A stretch of DNA of 64,000 bases, taken from Notamacropus eugenii. Lineage: Eukaryota > Chordata > Mammalia > Diprotodontia > Macropodidae. How positions within the stretch are numbered: position 1 is the first letter of the stretch; each line of letters starts with the position of its first letter. The position numbers and the translations under genes were made by a program. The notes under the pieces are model-generated. The model was not told the DNA's origin. It worked only from the letters and a program-made list of their open reading frames with translations, and did no database searches. The stretch lies in NCBI RefSeq assembly GCF_028372415.1, contig NC_092878.1, positions 28,192,903 through 28,256,902 on the forward strand. Direction: 5' to 3'. Below, piece after piece: positions 20,960 to 32,929 of the stretch.

Positions 20960-21885
20960 TCCCCTGCAGAGGACTCCTAGCTCTATCTGTGCAGCCCCAG
21001 GCTCTCCCCTGAGCTTTACTCCTGCCTTCTTTACACCAACTGCCTTTGGAATATTTCAAACCAGAGTCCCACAGGGATCTAAAACTCAACATATACAAAA
21101 CTATCTCATTATTCTTCCCTCCCCCGAAATCCATCTCTTCCAAACTGCCCTCTTGTCTAGCATCATTCTCCTGGTCTCCCAGGTTCGGAACCTCAATGTC
21201 ATTCAGGACTGTGCACGCTCTCTCCAAACCTGAGCCCTTCTCTCCCCCTCACACAGCTACCATCTTAGCTCAGGCCCTCATCACCACTTACCTGGATCAC
21301 TTTCATTGCTGCTCACTGGTCTCCAGTCCAACCCCCACACTGTGGCCAAAGTGAGTTTCCTTCAGAGCAAATCTAAGTATGTCATTTCCCTTCCTGAACA
21401 ACTCCTGGGGGCTCCCTGCTGTCTCTCAGACACAGCATAGAGTTCTCTGTTTAGGTTTTAAAGCCCTTCATAAACCTTCCTCAGACACTGCAGGTCCTCC
21501 AGCACTCTGTGACCCATTTGAACTAGTCACTGCTATGTCTCACATGTATGCCATCTCCCATCTCCACACCTTTGCACTGCAATTGCTTCCTCCTTCACCT
21601 CCACCTCACAGAATCCCTCTCTTCCTTCCAGACATGCCTCAAAAACAACACTATCTACATGATATCTTTCCTGATCCTGCCAGTTATCTCCCTCCCAAAT
21701 TAGCTTGTCTTTAACTATTTTGTAACTATTCTTCTTATACTTATCCTGTATTTGTTTACATACGAACTCGTCTTCACCATCAGGTGGTAAACTCCTTGCA
21801 TGTAGGACATGTTTCATTTTTGTACTTGTATCCCCAGCACCTGGCACAGTGCTTACCACACAGCAGGCGCTTAATAAATGCTTGC
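20960..21885 (+). repeat. L2 LINE, ORF2 end plus 3' UTR
   Basis: It starts near 'ctagctctatctgtgcagcc'. It includes 'aaaactcaacatatacaaaa' (the L2 'LNMSKTEL' region), 'accacttacctggatcactt' and 'ctggtctccagtccaacccc', and ends 'gcacctggcacagtgcttac...aggcgcttaataaatgc'. It is decayed, with no intact frame. Confidence 0.8.
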
Positions 21886-21999
21886 TGAGGGTTGCAGGGA
21901 CTGAGCCGTTTGTGACTCATCCGCTCTCTTGTTCTGTTCAATGCCATGAGGCTCAGTACAGAGAACAGACTTGTATGCTGGCAGAGTCCATGCCCAGGA

Positions 22000-22130
22000 A
22001 ACAGAAGGCTTGGGTCTTCTGTGGGTGTGGGTGACGCTGGGCAAGTTGCTTAACCCCGTTGGGTCTCACTTTCCTCATCCATAAAGGAGGGAGCTGGATA
22101 GGATCTGTTCACATCTATGATCCTATGACC
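22000..22130 (+). repeat. MIR fragment
   Basis: 'gacgctgggcaagttgctta' and 'ctttcctcatccataaagga'. Confidence 0.6.
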
Positions 22131-22134
22131 TATC

Positions 22135-22254
22135 CATTAAGCACATGTTGATTAAGCACCTACTATGTTTGAGGTAGTGTGCCAGGTAGTGGGAATACCA
22201 AAAAAATGAAACAGTCCCTTGCCCTCAAGTAGCTTAGAGTCTAATGTGGGAAAA

Positions 22255-22300
<46 letters not shown>

Positions 22301-22740
22301 ACGCACGCACACACACTCACGTATATTCAAAGACAATATGTGGCCACTGTAGGGGAAGGCATTATTAGATACAAGGATTGAGAGGGTTCTTGTGTAGAAA
22401 ATGATGCCTGAATTAAGTTTGGAAGAAAACTAGGAATTCTAAGAGGTATAGGTGATAAGGGATACATGCCAGGCAGGGCTACTCAAAGACATGGCGTTGA
22501 GACGTGGCATCATGTGTGAGAAACAGCAAGGTGGCCATTTTGGCCAGATTGTAAAATGCATGGCTAAGATCAGTAACTAATAAGGCTAGAAAGGCTGGGT
22601 GAAACCAGGCTGGGAAGGACTTTACATGGCAAATAGAAGAGTCTGTCACTGATCCTTCAGGCAATGGGGAGTTAATGGATTTACTGAGAGGTGGAATGAT
22701 TTGGGACAGCCTATCTATACCTTAGGAGAATGATCTCCCT
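22135..22740 (-). repeat. L2 3' region containing a CA repeat
   Basis: 'gcacctactatgtttgaggt...cttgccctcaagtagc' is the reversed L2 terminus. After the CA run, 'ggaaggactttacatggcaa' and 'gaggtggaatgatttgggac' continue its upstream part. Confidence 0.6.
22256..22320. repeat. (CA)n microsatellite
   Basis: A perfect CA run over 22256-22296, then an impure GCAC/CACA tail to 22320. Confidence 0.95.
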
Positions 22741-22879
22741 AAGAAGCAGACGTCAACTTTTTTCTCAACTTAAACTTTGTTATCTGTCATTTCCTAATCT
22801 AGAAGAAAGCTAAGTGTCATATAATCATGACCATTTATTTATGCTCTCTGGGGCAAGATGTCTCACCGCAACCTTAGAA

Positions 22880-22995
22880 GGGTAAGAAGACAGGTACCCA
22901 TGTTAGTCTGTGAACTCTTTAAGCCTCAGTTTCCCCATCTATAAAATGAGAATGCTAGACCAGACTAGATGCCTAAAGTTCCTTTCTCTTCTGAA
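22880..22995 (+). repeat. MIR fragment
   Basis: 'cagtttccccatctataaaa' and 'agactagatgcctaaagttc'. Confidence 0.6.
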
Positions 22996-23177
22996 ATCCT
23001 GAATCCCACATAATACCTAGTTAGCACAGCATTTCTTTTTTCTTAAATTATTCTTTAAAAATCCTTTTCATTTCCAAGTATATCCTTGCCCCTCCAGTCA
23101 TTCACCCCTGGTAATAAAGACTACAAAAGAATATGAAAAAACCAAAAAGTATTTGTTCAAAATCCAAGGCATCATGA

Positions 23178-23228
23178 GGTCTGACAGTACATGCAATTTT
23201 CTGGGTCTGACAGTATGTGCGATTTTCC
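23178..23228. repeat. Two-copy ~25-bp tandem duplication
   Basis: 'tctgacagtacatgcaattt' is repeated as 'tctgacagtatgtgcgattt' immediately downstream. Confidence 0.8.
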
Positions 23229-23609
23229 ACACCCATAGTCCTCCAGAAGTGTACTTCTGCAAAGAAATGAAGGAAAGTCTATTTTCAAGCCTCGGGGGAG
23301 TGTGGTGATGGGGTTAAGGAGGCGGGTGAGGTGGGAAGCAGGGCTTTCAAACCTGAGGGCCTTACCATCTAGATCAAAAAATATAGTTCTGCTGCCCCCT
23401 GCTGTTGAAATGCCTACATAGCCTTGCTTTTCAAAGCTCTGCTAAGTGACTCAAGGTCCACTTCCCAGGCATTAGCACAGTGTATTAGTCATATATTTTC
23501 CTGCTTTCTGTGGGACTGACACATCCATGCAGTAAAACTAGCATGGGTTTAAAAAACAGAGTCTGATTTGCAACTTGCTAATAAGGTCACAAATTAAGCC
23601 CTTTGCTAG

Positions 23610-23800
23610 CCTTAGACTACTGGAGCCTCGGATTTGGAGCCTGAGGAATGGGTTTGAATTTGTGCTCTGGCACTTAGGACTCTGGACAAGTCATTTGATC
23701 TCTCTGTTCCTCACTTTCCCCATCTGCAAAATGATGGGGATTGAACTAGATGACCTCCAAAGCCCCTTCTAGGACTGAATCTCTGATCCTTTGAAAATGT
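23610..23800 (+). repeat. MIR
   Basis: 'atttggagcctgaggaatgg', 'tccccatctgcaaaatgatg' and 'aactagatgacctccaaagc'. Confidence 0.65.
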
Positions 23801-24194
23801 CTTCAAAATAAGTGTTCAGTTCTGTGTAATTATAATGACCAAACCTGGGTTCAGAGAAAAAGCATCTCCTTTGCTTCTTTCAGGAGTGGGATCTGTGGGT
23901 ATGGTACTGAACAACTACCACTACTTCTTTTTTACTACTACTACTATTACTTTTTAAACAAGGGATGGCTTACAAGGTAAAGGAAAAGGGAAAGAATGTT
24001 TGGAAACTGAGATGATGTAAAAGATACCAATAAAAATGTGAGAAAAAACCCAACAAATGTTCAAATCCTACATATCATTTCTCTCTACTAAGCTTGTCTG
24101 AAAACTGAGAGAAAAGTGAGAACCCTATTTTAATAATATGGCTATACTTAAAAGGGCTTAAAAAAACCCCAAATCAGCAATGCCCCCCAAAAAT

Positions 24195-24335
24195 AACCCT
24201 TTAGCTCAGGGGGCTGTGTAACCCTGGGCAAGTCACTTAACCTTTTTTGTGACTCAGTTTCTTCATATGTAAAATGAAGGGTTTGGACTCGAGGACTTCT
24301 AAGTTTCCTTTCGGTTATAAATCTAGGATCCTATG
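24195..24335 (+). repeat. MIR fragment
   Basis: 'gtaaccctgggcaagtcact' and 'tttcttcatatgtaaaatga'. Confidence 0.65.
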
Positions 24336-24589
24336 TCTGATACTGTAACAATACTACATAAACATACGGTATGATTCTCATGAACATTCTTAGTACGGGG
24401 ACGTAGGGACACGGCTCTCTCCCGTCAGGCCCCCTCGTGGCATTCTCCCCACTCCCTTTTTTCTAGGAGGGGTCAGCCTTCTCCTCGTCTTCAGCAATTA
24501 TGCTGTTCCTGCTCCTGACTCAGCACTGGTAAGTGCCAGAACCTCCGCAAGCTTCTTCATGCTCAGTCCAGTTTTAGTAAACAAAACTT

Positions 24590-24740
24590 TGTTCCAAACA
24601 GATCTAATAAGAAGAAATGTTAAGCAAGCTCAACATATGAAAATGTTTCAAATCACTAAGGGAAGGAAGGCAAACCAAATAGCTCTGAAGCTTCATCTCA
24701 TACCTACCAAATTGGCAATGGTAAAAGGTGGAAGTATCTG
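24590..24740 (+). repeat. L1 fragment (ORF2 end / 3' region)
   Basis: 'catctcatacctaccaaatt' followed by 'ggcaatggtaaaagg' matches the L1 'acctcacacctatcagattg' region. Confidence 0.55.
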
Positions 24741-24747
24741 AGGTTTG

Positions 24748-24998
24748 GGGCATCCAGGTGGCACCACAGTGCACAGAGTGCCAGGCCTGGAGTCAGGAAG
24801 ACTCATCTTCCTGAGTTCAAATCTGGTCTCAGACACTCGCTAGCTGTGTGACCCTGGCCAAGTCACTTATCCTTGTTTGCCTCAGTTTCCTCATCTGTAA
24901 AACGAGTTGGAGAAGGATATGGCAAACCACTCCAGTATTTCTGCCAAGAAAATCCCAAATGGGGCAAGAAGAGTCAGACAGGGCTGAACAGCAACAAT
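24748..24998 (+). mobile_element. Mar-1-type CORE-SINE
   Basis: Nearly complete: 'gccaggcctggagtcaggaa', 'gtgaccctggccaagtcact', 'ggcaaaccactccagtattt' and 'aagaagagtcagacagggct'. It directly follows an L1 scrap. Confidence 0.88.
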
Positions 24999-25029
24999 GC
25001 AGATGATAACACTTTTCATATTATGGAAG

Positions 25030-25200
25030 AGTTTCTTTAAGCTCCCAGCAGAAAGAGTCAGAGCATCTGGCTTTGAGCCCCAGCCCTGCCAACCCCTACC
25101 CGGCCCTCACTCCCCTCTTCTCTAAAACTAGAGGCGCTAGGCTAGACGGGGTTCCTTCAGCTCTAATTCTGTGGGACGGCCCTCCAATTAGCCACTCTCT
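25030..25200 (+). repeat. MIR fragment
   Basis: 'gagcatctggctttgagccc' and 'ccttcagctctaattctgtg'. Confidence 0.5.
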
Positions 25201-25349
25201 TGCCCAAAGACAACAATTTGTTATTATCTATGAGATTATTACATAGTGTTTGAACTGAGCTAAGCTTTGAAGGGCGTTTGGTAGAACTAAGAGGCAGAGC
25301 TGGGGGGAGGAGTACATTGTTGAAGAAATTGGCTCACAAAAGGCAACAG

Positions 25350-25825
25350 TCGAATGGAGTAGAGAGCCTTGTTATCAGAAGACCCGGGTCTAAGTCTCAC
25401 CAGCTCTGCCACTTACCAGCCACCACGAATTTGGATTTAGCAGGTTTGTTGTCGTTGAGTAGTTTCAGTCATGTTCAACTCTTTGGGACCCCATTTGAGG
25501 TTTTCTTGGCAAAGATACTGGAATGGTTTGCCATTTCCTTCTCTAGCTCATTTCACAGATGAGGAAACTGAGGCAAACGGAGTTAAGTGACTTGCCCAGG
25601 GTCACAGAGGTATTGTCCGAGGCCAGATTTGAACTCAGGTCTTCCAGATCCTAGATCTGGCACTCTATTCACCGAGCCATCTAGCTGGTTTAGCCAGTTA
25701 CTTAACTCAATTTCCTCTCCTAAAAAATTAGGATGATACTGTTTATACCATCTAACTTGCAAGGTGATTATGAAGATCAAACTTAATCATGCTTAATCAA
25801 GTGTTATATAAACATTAGCTATTGT
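25350..25825 (+). repeat. MIR split by a Mar-1 SINE
   Basis: 5' part 'gacccgggtctaagtctcac' (25350-25446). 3' part 'ccagttacttaactcaattt...tgcaaggtgattatgaaga' (25690-25825). Confidence 0.65.
25447..25688 (-). mobile_element. Mar-1-type CORE-SINE
   Basis: Reversed: tail 'tcaactctttgggaccccat', 'tggcaaagatactggaatgg', core 'cacagatgaggaaactgagg', head 'ggcactctattcaccgagcc'. Confidence 0.88.
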
Positions 25826-26382
25826 TGTGGCTTTTGCACTGAGCTTGGACGCAACACCTAATCCCAGTAGGTCAGTGCTGGCTGGGAGAAGGGTCATGTG
25901 CCGGGCTGTGTCATCGAGCCTCTACAGCCTAATAAGCAAGAAGTCACCCGCAGCGTGTGAGTCACACAGATTGCTGCATGGCTCTTTTTGCTGTGATTCA
26001 GCTCCCTGAGTTGGAAGTTTGGAAGCCAATTACTAGAATGCAAGACAGCTGCAGAGACAGAGCTCCCACTCTTCCCTTCAAGGAAGACCAGCCAGGCACC
26101 AGTTCAAAGTCAAGACAAGATCCTCTGACAGAGCCCAAGAGGGCTGCCCACCTGTCTCCTCTCATACCTTGGCACAGTCACGGTGTGAACAATTCAGAAA
26201 GCTCATTTATTTTTGCTGCTTCTGCACTGCCTGAAGGGAGGGGATGCTGGTTTAAAGAACTGGTAAGTATTTGCAAGGACACATAGGGCACCCTTTTCTT
26301 GGCCCTAAGTAAGCCATATAGATCTCATGCACAGCAAAGAGACAGTCACCAGACAAAGATTAGCCCTTTGCCTCTACAATAC

Positions 26383-26547
26383 CTGCATCAACCTGACTTC
26401 AGGGAAATCGCCTGCTGAAATCTGGTACTCTCGCTGGAGTTGGAGATAGATTTCTGGTAATCTACTGATAAGCTCCCTCTTCTTATTCTCCTTTCCAAAG
26501 ACTGCCGGCATCTCCTTCTTCAGGTAGCTGATGATGTAAGCATGCAC
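26383..26547 (-). CDS. EHD4: EHD4 penultimate exon: helical, membrane-binding segment
   Basis: A 165-bp exon encoding 55 residues, VHAYIISYLKKEMPAVFGKE to EYQISAGDFPEVRLMQ, phase 0 at both ends. The acceptor is CTTCCCAG (AG at 26549-26548) and the donor is CAG|GTATTG. It corresponds to about residues 309-363 of the 541-residue human protein. The basic cluster FGKENKKREL matches the tip of the EHD helical domain, where lysines were shown in EHD2 to contact phosphoinositide-containing membranes. Compared with my memory of human EHD4, the few changes are conservative, except VRLMQ for VKAMQ just before the junction. The exon has no repeats inside it and sits in ordinary single-copy intron flanks. 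Confidence 0.97.
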
Positions 26548-26761
26548 CTGGGAAGAAAAGAGGGAAATTGAGTTGTACTGAACTTATAACTCTTTTTCAC
26601 GGCCTCTTTCCATGCAATAGATTACAAATTATGATTCCCTTGTGGGGAGGGAAAGAGCAGAACTGTGACTTCATTGATCTAAGAGACTCCCATCATCGAA
26701 ACACACCGGCAACTCACCTGTAGTTTATAGTTCTAGAGAGCAGCAGACAGCTACCTGGGGT

Positions 26762-26875
26762 TCTGGGGCAAGTTAAGTGACTTGCCCATGGTCACGCATC
26801 CAGTATGTGTCCGAAACAGGACTTACACCCAGACCTTGACCCCAAAGTCAGCACTCACTCCACTTTACCTTCTGC
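26762..26875 (-). repeat. MIR fragment in EHD4 intron 4
   Basis: 'gtgacttgcccatggtcacg' and 'ccaaagtcagcactcactcc', about 215 bp upstream of the penultimate exon. Confidence 0.6.
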
Positions 26876-27284
26876 TGCTTTCTATAAAGCATCACAAACT
26901 AACACTACCCGTGCTCCTGATCTTGGACAAAGCTCCAACCTTACGGAAGGTCTGCTTAAAAACTGTTTTTCAATGACAATTCTCTGCCCTTTCTTCTCAA
27001 TAAGATCAACCCCTCAAATAAGATCGACCTTAAGATTATAAAACTTAATATTGATGAGTTAGTCCTGCTGAAGTACAATAATTCACTTTATTAAAGGAAA
27101 GGGTCTAGCTTTTGATTTGAAATGATGGTTGCTATGAACTTCAGCAGAATTCTAAGGGGTCAAGAGTGAGCGGGGATCAGTGAGGCAGCCTGGAAGAAGG
27201 TTCTGAAGATCCTGGATCTTGGCTGAGAAGAGACAGACACAGCTCTGTTTGCCAGCCCTATCTCTTCACTGAAAGACTCGAATC

Positions 27285-27420
27285 ACCCAATAAAACATTT
27301 ATTAAGTTCCTGTTACATACCAGGCACCATGCTAAGCGCTGGGGATACAAAAAGAGGAAAGAGCCTTCAAGAAGCTCACAGTCTACTGGAGAAGACAATA
27401 AGCAGTCTACAGACTTTAAA
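27285..27420 (-). repeat. L2 3' terminal fragment
   Basis: 'accaggcaccatgctaagcg', 'ctggggatacaaaaagagga' and 'agctcacagtctactggaga'. Confidence 0.75.
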
Positions 27421-27452
27421 TGACATCCTTCCATCATCAAACTACACATAAC

Positions 27453-27593
27453 AGGGGCAGCTAGGTGGTGCAGTGAATAGTCAGGAAGACTCGAGTTCAA
27501 ATCCAACCTCTGACACTTACTTAGCTGTGTGACCTTGGGCAAGTCACCTATCCCCAACTACCTTGCTTTCCCCCTCCAAAAAAACCCCCCCAA
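27453..27593 (+). mobile_element. Full-length marsupial tRNA-derived SINE with perfect target-site duplication
   Basis: 'aggggcagctaggtggtgca' is the head and 'gtgaccttgggcaagtcacc' the core. The tail is C/A-rich and ends in A runs. The 14-bp duplication aaactacacataac (27439-27452 and 27594-27607) is perfect, so this is one of the youngest insertions in the window. Confidence 0.9.
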
Positions 27594-28431
27594 AAACTAC
27601 ACATAACTGCTGAGGGGGAGACAGTCTCCCAAGGAAGTCCCTCAGACCACCCTTCTGCTCTGGGGCCCCACCTGTTGGCTTTCCAGCTCTCCTTTACCTT
27701 TCACGCTTGTCCAGGCAGAAACAAAAGCTCAGGATGAGGAAGTGATTGGGGGAATAAGCCACATAGCACCTGGCCCTTTCCTGTTCTCTCTTAGTAGCAA
27801 AGACTTTAGGGAGTATACTATATTAATGACCTCAAGGGCAAAGTTTGGCATAAAGCAGAGGTTGCCTCAAAACTTTTCTGAAGGGGTTTCTTATTGAAAT
27901 ACCAGAAAAAAAGGCTCCATTGCAAAGAAGGAAGACTCCCCAATCATTGGATGTTTTGGGGCAATTTTCAGGCAGACAAATGGATGACCATTTATTGAGG
28001 ATGCTATAATGCTACAGAGCAGAGTTCCTCATTAGGAGAAAGTTGGATTCAATGACCCATCAAATCCTAAGATTGGGAGAGCCTTAACAGAACACCATTT
28101 CACCAAGTAACATAAAGATCCCCATCACCCTCCACGTCATTATTAAAGTGAAGCTCCAGTATATTTTACTGTTCTGTAATCTATTGTTTGAAAGCATTGT
28201 ATTTTTTTAATAATTATTTGTCAACTGAGATACAACAGTAGAGCACTTAGCACAGTGCTTTGGGGACTCATCCTTTTCTAAACCCAAATACTGAATTACT
28301 TCCAGCTGAGAAAGAAGCTCCTTCACATTCTCCCCTTTCCTGTTCTCTCTCAGCAGGTACTTTAGCCTGTCTCCTCAGAAGCCACAGCTATCAAAAGCCT
28401 CCAAATAGAAAGTTAGTGCCATAAATTCCTT

Positions 28432-28475
28432 GGCACTGTTCAAATGGCTCCACATCAGAAGATGATGTGGTTTTA
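28432..28475. other. Small perfect hairpin
   Basis: ccacatca-gaaga-tgatgtgg (28450-28470): eight paired bases around a 5-base loop. Probably chance. Confidence 0.5.
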
Positions 28476-28529
28476 TTAGAAGAAACATTAAAGAAGATGT
28501 ATTGTCATCGATTCTGCCCCTTCAGCCTA

Positions 28530-28700
28530 AGGGCCATGGGCCCTTCGCATCTGACTCGCTGCAGTTACCTCCTGTATGGGCTGCCTCCCCACTTGGAACA
28601 TGAGTTCAGAGAGAGGAGGGCAGGTTTGTTTTTCTCTCTGGGTCCCTTGTATTTAGCACAGTGTTTTGCACATAGTGTTTAAAATGCTTTTTTCATTCAT
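28530..28700 (+). repeat. L2 3' end
   Basis: 'gtatttagcacagtgttttg...cacatagtg', ending in 'cattcattcat'. Confidence 0.65.
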
Positions 28701-29124
28701 TCATGAGGAGGTACACCACTGCACTACCCATTCAAATATAAAATTTAGTATGAGGCAGGTCGACCCATCCTGCAACCTGTCCAAAGGGGTTGTTATTGGA
28801 GATATCCGCTTTCTCTATTCTAAGTTATACAACCATGCTTAGTGGGCCCACTGTAAATCTGTTATCCAATCTCAGTGATAAGATACCTTTGAGAAACGAA
28901 ATATTTTACAGACACAGGTGGACAGTAGAGATACAATTCAAAGAATATAAAATTTCCCTAACATTTCACAAAATGTTCTTCCTGACAAAGTTGAGCTAGA
29001 GAAAGTGTAGGATTTTTTTATTTTTATTTTCATTTCCAAATTTTCTCCCTCCAAGCTTTCCCTCTTCTCTTATTGGCTCTACTCCACTCCAATACTGCTG
29101 TTCCTATTACGCAATCAACAAGCA

Positions 29125-29500
29125 TGAATGACTGTGACAGACCTAGCTCTTCTCAGCAATGCAAAGGTCTAAGACAACTCCAAAAGACTCATGAGGGAAA
29201 ATGCTACCATGTCCAGAGGAAGAGCAATGCAGGCTGAATTCAGATCAAAGCATATTATTTGCTCTTTTTCGTTTTGTTTTGTTTCTTCTTTCTTGTGTTT
29301 CCTCCCGTTGGTTCTGATTCTTCTTTACAACATGATTAGGGTGAAAATATGTTTAATGTGAATGTGTATGTAGAGCCTTTATCAGACTGCATGCTGTCCT
29401 GACAAGGGCAGCGGGGAGGGAGATGGAGAAAATTTAAAACTCAAAAGTTTATGCAAGTGAATGTTGAAAACTAAAAATAAGTAAATTAAAAAAGCAAGCA
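29125..29500 (+). repeat. L1 3' end
   Basis: 'atgctaccatgtccagagga', 'ttctttacaacatgattagg' and 'tgcaagtgaatgttgaaaac', followed by an A-rich tail. Confidence 0.7.
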
Positions 29501-29504
29501 TTAA

Positions 29505-29920
29505 GGCTTACTGTGTATCAGGCATTCTGCCAAATACCTACTACCAGGCAGTGAGGGTACAAAGATAAGAATGATGCTTTTTCTATATCCAAGAAATTTA
29601 TATTCTTCTGAGTAAAAACAACACACACCTATAAGTAAATAAAAGATAATTTTGGAGGTTTGTAAGCTTGGCATCATCCTCGACTTCTGCTGGGGGAGGG
29701 CATTCAAGATGGAAGGAAGAAGAAGAAGAAGAAGAAGAAAGACACATGGCAAGTATTACAGTCTCTCTGCCATCTATGGACGAGTGAAAAGGCTGGAAAT
29801 TTAGGTTGTAGCTAGATCACGGATGGCCTTGATTGAACACTGGGCAAAAAGCCCAAACTGTATTTAATTGGCAATCTAAATTTGTTGGGGGTATTGGAGC
29901 AGATTTTTGGTTATACTAAC
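29505..29920 (-). repeat. L2 3' region with a GAA microsatellite
   Basis: 'cttactgtgtatcaggcatt' (terminus) and, further in, 'atcacggatggccttgattg'. A (GAA)n run lies at 29712-29745. Confidence 0.5.
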
Positions 29921-31264
29921 ATTCACCCTAATGTATGCTCTGGGGACAAAGAAATCTAAAGTAGCAGAGCTCTATGCCACCCAAAACACAGGACAAAAGG
30001 GAATATAGGAGATGCACAGAGGAGGGTTCTGGGAAAATCCTGTGAGCAGAATACAGGGAAGTGATTGAATTGAGGAATGAGAACACAGTTTTTGAACATG
30101 AATTAAGGGATGGATGTGAGCCCTGGACAGAAAAGATCTTTTCTGGGACTCATTCTTATGGTCACTAAGCAACAAAAAGCTTACCTATTATAGAGGCTGA
30201 AATAATGGTTTACCAACTATCAAAGTCCTATTAGGATGGCTAACTTGTACAAACAGACCTTATTTGTAACTATCTCCCAGGATGTAGTTTATACAATTTG
30301 ACAAAGTAGTAACGTAGTCTTTTTGAACTATAATTAGTTGCCTGTGTCTGGATCGACACCATAGAAGAGGTAACACCCTTCCCCAATACTTCTGCTTTTC
30401 TATAAACTGCCATTTTGGGGGCATATTCAGAAATGCTCAGGTCAAAGCTATTTGTATAGTTAGCACCTTAAACCCTATAAGAAGTAATATACTACACAAA
30501 TCAAGCAAGTGACTACAGCCACAGAAGATGAAGATCAGGGTAGCAATTACAGGGAAAGACAATGACAGCGATTTCTAGGCAGCGCTATTAAAGGAAATGG
30601 ACTCAGGCAATAATCTTGCTGGCACAATGAAAATTAACGAAAGAAGCAAACATAAATTGTCTGGGCTCCTCACTGGTCATGGCCAGTGTGTAGGATGTAT
30701 ACACTTCCTTGAGACATTGAGAGCTAAATAAAATCAACAAACCTAAAAACTGTGCTTCTCAAGGGCAGGGATTCTAGCTGTACAAAAAATAACCAAAGAG
30801 GCATCATGGGTGTTTTTGTTTTTTTCATACGGTGAACTTTTGATTGATTGAATGCTGGCTTCATCCCATTCCCTCTCATCGCACAGCCTCGTGGATGTTA
30901 TTTTAGCCATCTGACGTGCCTCAACACAAAAAGCACCAACAACGGAAAACCAAATTGAGAAAAAATAAAACTTGCTAGCACTTGATAACTACTGTTGATC
31001 CTTCCTGTTTTTCTACCATAAGAGTACACTTTTGACAGCATCTGAATTATTTTTAAAAAACCAAGTTGAAAGATATAAAAGATGCTAAAAATGAGTCATT
31101 AAATATTATTATTTAAATAATTAAAAACCCAAGAATCTACTGTCTTGAAAGTAGCACAATATAATGAGATTTAAGGGGTGGGGGGAATCTTAATGCTAAA
31201 TTACAATGCAGGAAAAATGGCATCAAATTTCACCACCGGCTAAATCTTGTGAACCTGACCGAGT

Positions 31265-31435
31265 CCATATGACTCTGAATTAGGAGCTGAAAGTGCCAAT
31301 CCTGACACCTGATATTTCTGTAACCTTGGTCAAGTCACTTAACTTTTCTGGGCATCATCTGTAATATGAGGTTAAATTGGATGACTTATAAAGTCCCTCT
31401 CCGTCTGTAATCCAATGCTAAATCTATGATCCAAC
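31265..31435 (+). repeat. MIR
   Basis: 'gtaaccttggtcaagtcact' and 'aaattggatgacttataaag'. Confidence 0.6.
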
Positions 31436-31891
31436 GGCACAAGGCAGATGCTTAGTAAATGCTAACTGACTGATTTATTAGATGATTCAAACAGAGAGTT
31501 GTATCTATAACAAGAGAAGTGATGCTCATCAAGAGGATTTTAAGTAGTCATTCTGAACCTTCTTATACTTGTTTTCACAAGTGACTGTTTGACTTCATGA
31601 TACTTCCTCTTTCCTAAAAATGCTGTCCATTGTTAAAAAGTAAATGAAAACAAAATAATGTGAATTTGTTCTAACTTTTTTGATTGGGGGAGCCAGGAGG
31701 GGGATTTCAGTACTCCTTGAGCTACTGAAGATAACCTTAGATATCCCAAAATTTGGTTTAGGAATCTCTATTTAAAGGGATGGGTTTTCAACGCTTTGTA
31801 GGCTAGTGGTATAACTAGAAATTTCTTTGCTATGGACTACATGATTTGGCAGAAGTGGAGAGGTGGTAGAAGAGAGGGAAGAAGAAAGTGT

Positions 31892-32029
31892 GGGGCAGCT
31901 GGGTGGCGCAGTAAATAGAGCACTAATCCTGGAGTCAAGAAGGCCTGGGTTCAAATGTGTACTCAGACACTTACTAGCTGTGTTATCTTGAACAAGTCAC
32001 TTAACCCCGACTGCCTAAAAATAAAAAAT
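31892..32029 (+). mobile_element. Marsupial tRNA-derived SINE
   Basis: Head 'ggggcagctgggtggcgcag', core 'acaagtcacttaaccccgac', A-rich tail. Flanks agaagaaagtgtg / agaagaatatgtg suggest a degraded target-site duplication. Confidence 0.82.
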
Positions 32030-32274
32030 AGAAGAATATGTGCCATATGCCTTGATCTGGTAGAACAGGCAAATAATGGGCCACAGAGCTGGTGACACTT
32101 TTGGGTTCTGCCATTACTTCCTACTTTTCTAAGTTTCATTGATCTATGGATTATAAGCTTGTGGGTGACTTCTAATGCCCTGTATTTCTCTTCTTGATAA
32201 TCCCAGGAACTACTACCACAGGGTAGGTCGGATGGGGTCCCTACCAGTAAGTGTCCTCATAAGTGAAAAGGTAA

Positions 32275-32450
32275 AGATCTTGAAGATCCTCTAGTCTAAT
32301 GGCTTCTTTTTACGTATGAGGAAACTGAGACCCTGAAAGATGACAGATTGGAAAAATAAGCATTTATTAAACACTTTCTATATTCCAGGCATTGTAGAAG
32401 TCAATTTGTTTAATGTCATATAGACAGTGGTGGAGCCTGAAGTGACATTT
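32275..32450 (-). repeat. MIR interrupted by a short L2 3' piece
   Basis: MIR parts 'tatgaggaaactgagaccct' and 'taatgtcatatagacagtgg' flank 'aagcatttattaaacacttt' (L2 terminus reversed, 32358-32398). Confidence 0.5.
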
Positions 32451-32929
32451 AAATTGGTTACTACCACATCTTAAAGGAATAATTCATTCTGTAGGTAAGA
32501 CTCCAAATTTCCAGTGAGGCTAGTGAAAATCTGGAACCCCAAATAAATTATGACCAATGGGACAACAGCCTGGGAATGACCAAGTTCCTGCTCTAGTTCT
32601 GACCATCACTGACTCATCGGGTCTTTTAGAATTTAACTCTTTCCTACACTTCATTTCCCCCTTTGTAAAAGAAATGCCAACACACAAAGAGATAATAATT
32701 AAGAACAAATAAAATGTATTATCAGTTAGTAGGATCTCCTTATTAGAAAGGCACTGCATACATTTGAGTATTCCAGTTATCAGTGGTCATCATCCGGTCA
32801 TCATCTAACTCTCAGACTTGTAAGGACCAAATGAGATAACAGGTAAATTATTAGTATAGTTGAATTCCTATCACCAGATGAGTCTAAAACTTCATGTCAG
32901 CTATTAAGTTTCAACATCCCTCAGAGGGA

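Larger units (their letters stand above)
19018..26382 (-). other. EHD4: EHD4 intron 5
   Basis: A 7.4-kb intron between the last two coding exons. Recognisable contents: MIR 19325-19570, a nearly 1-kb L2 3' end (20960-21885), L2 minus (22135-22740) with a CA repeat, several MIRs, an L1 scrap, and two Mar-1 SINEs. Stretches 19570-20950 and 23230-23600 are unassigned single-copy DNA. Confidence 0.8.

Noticed and set aside
22256-22320. A tandem array that could be mistaken for a CRISPR or satellite
   Set aside because: It is a simple dinucleotide microsatellite with no spacer structure.
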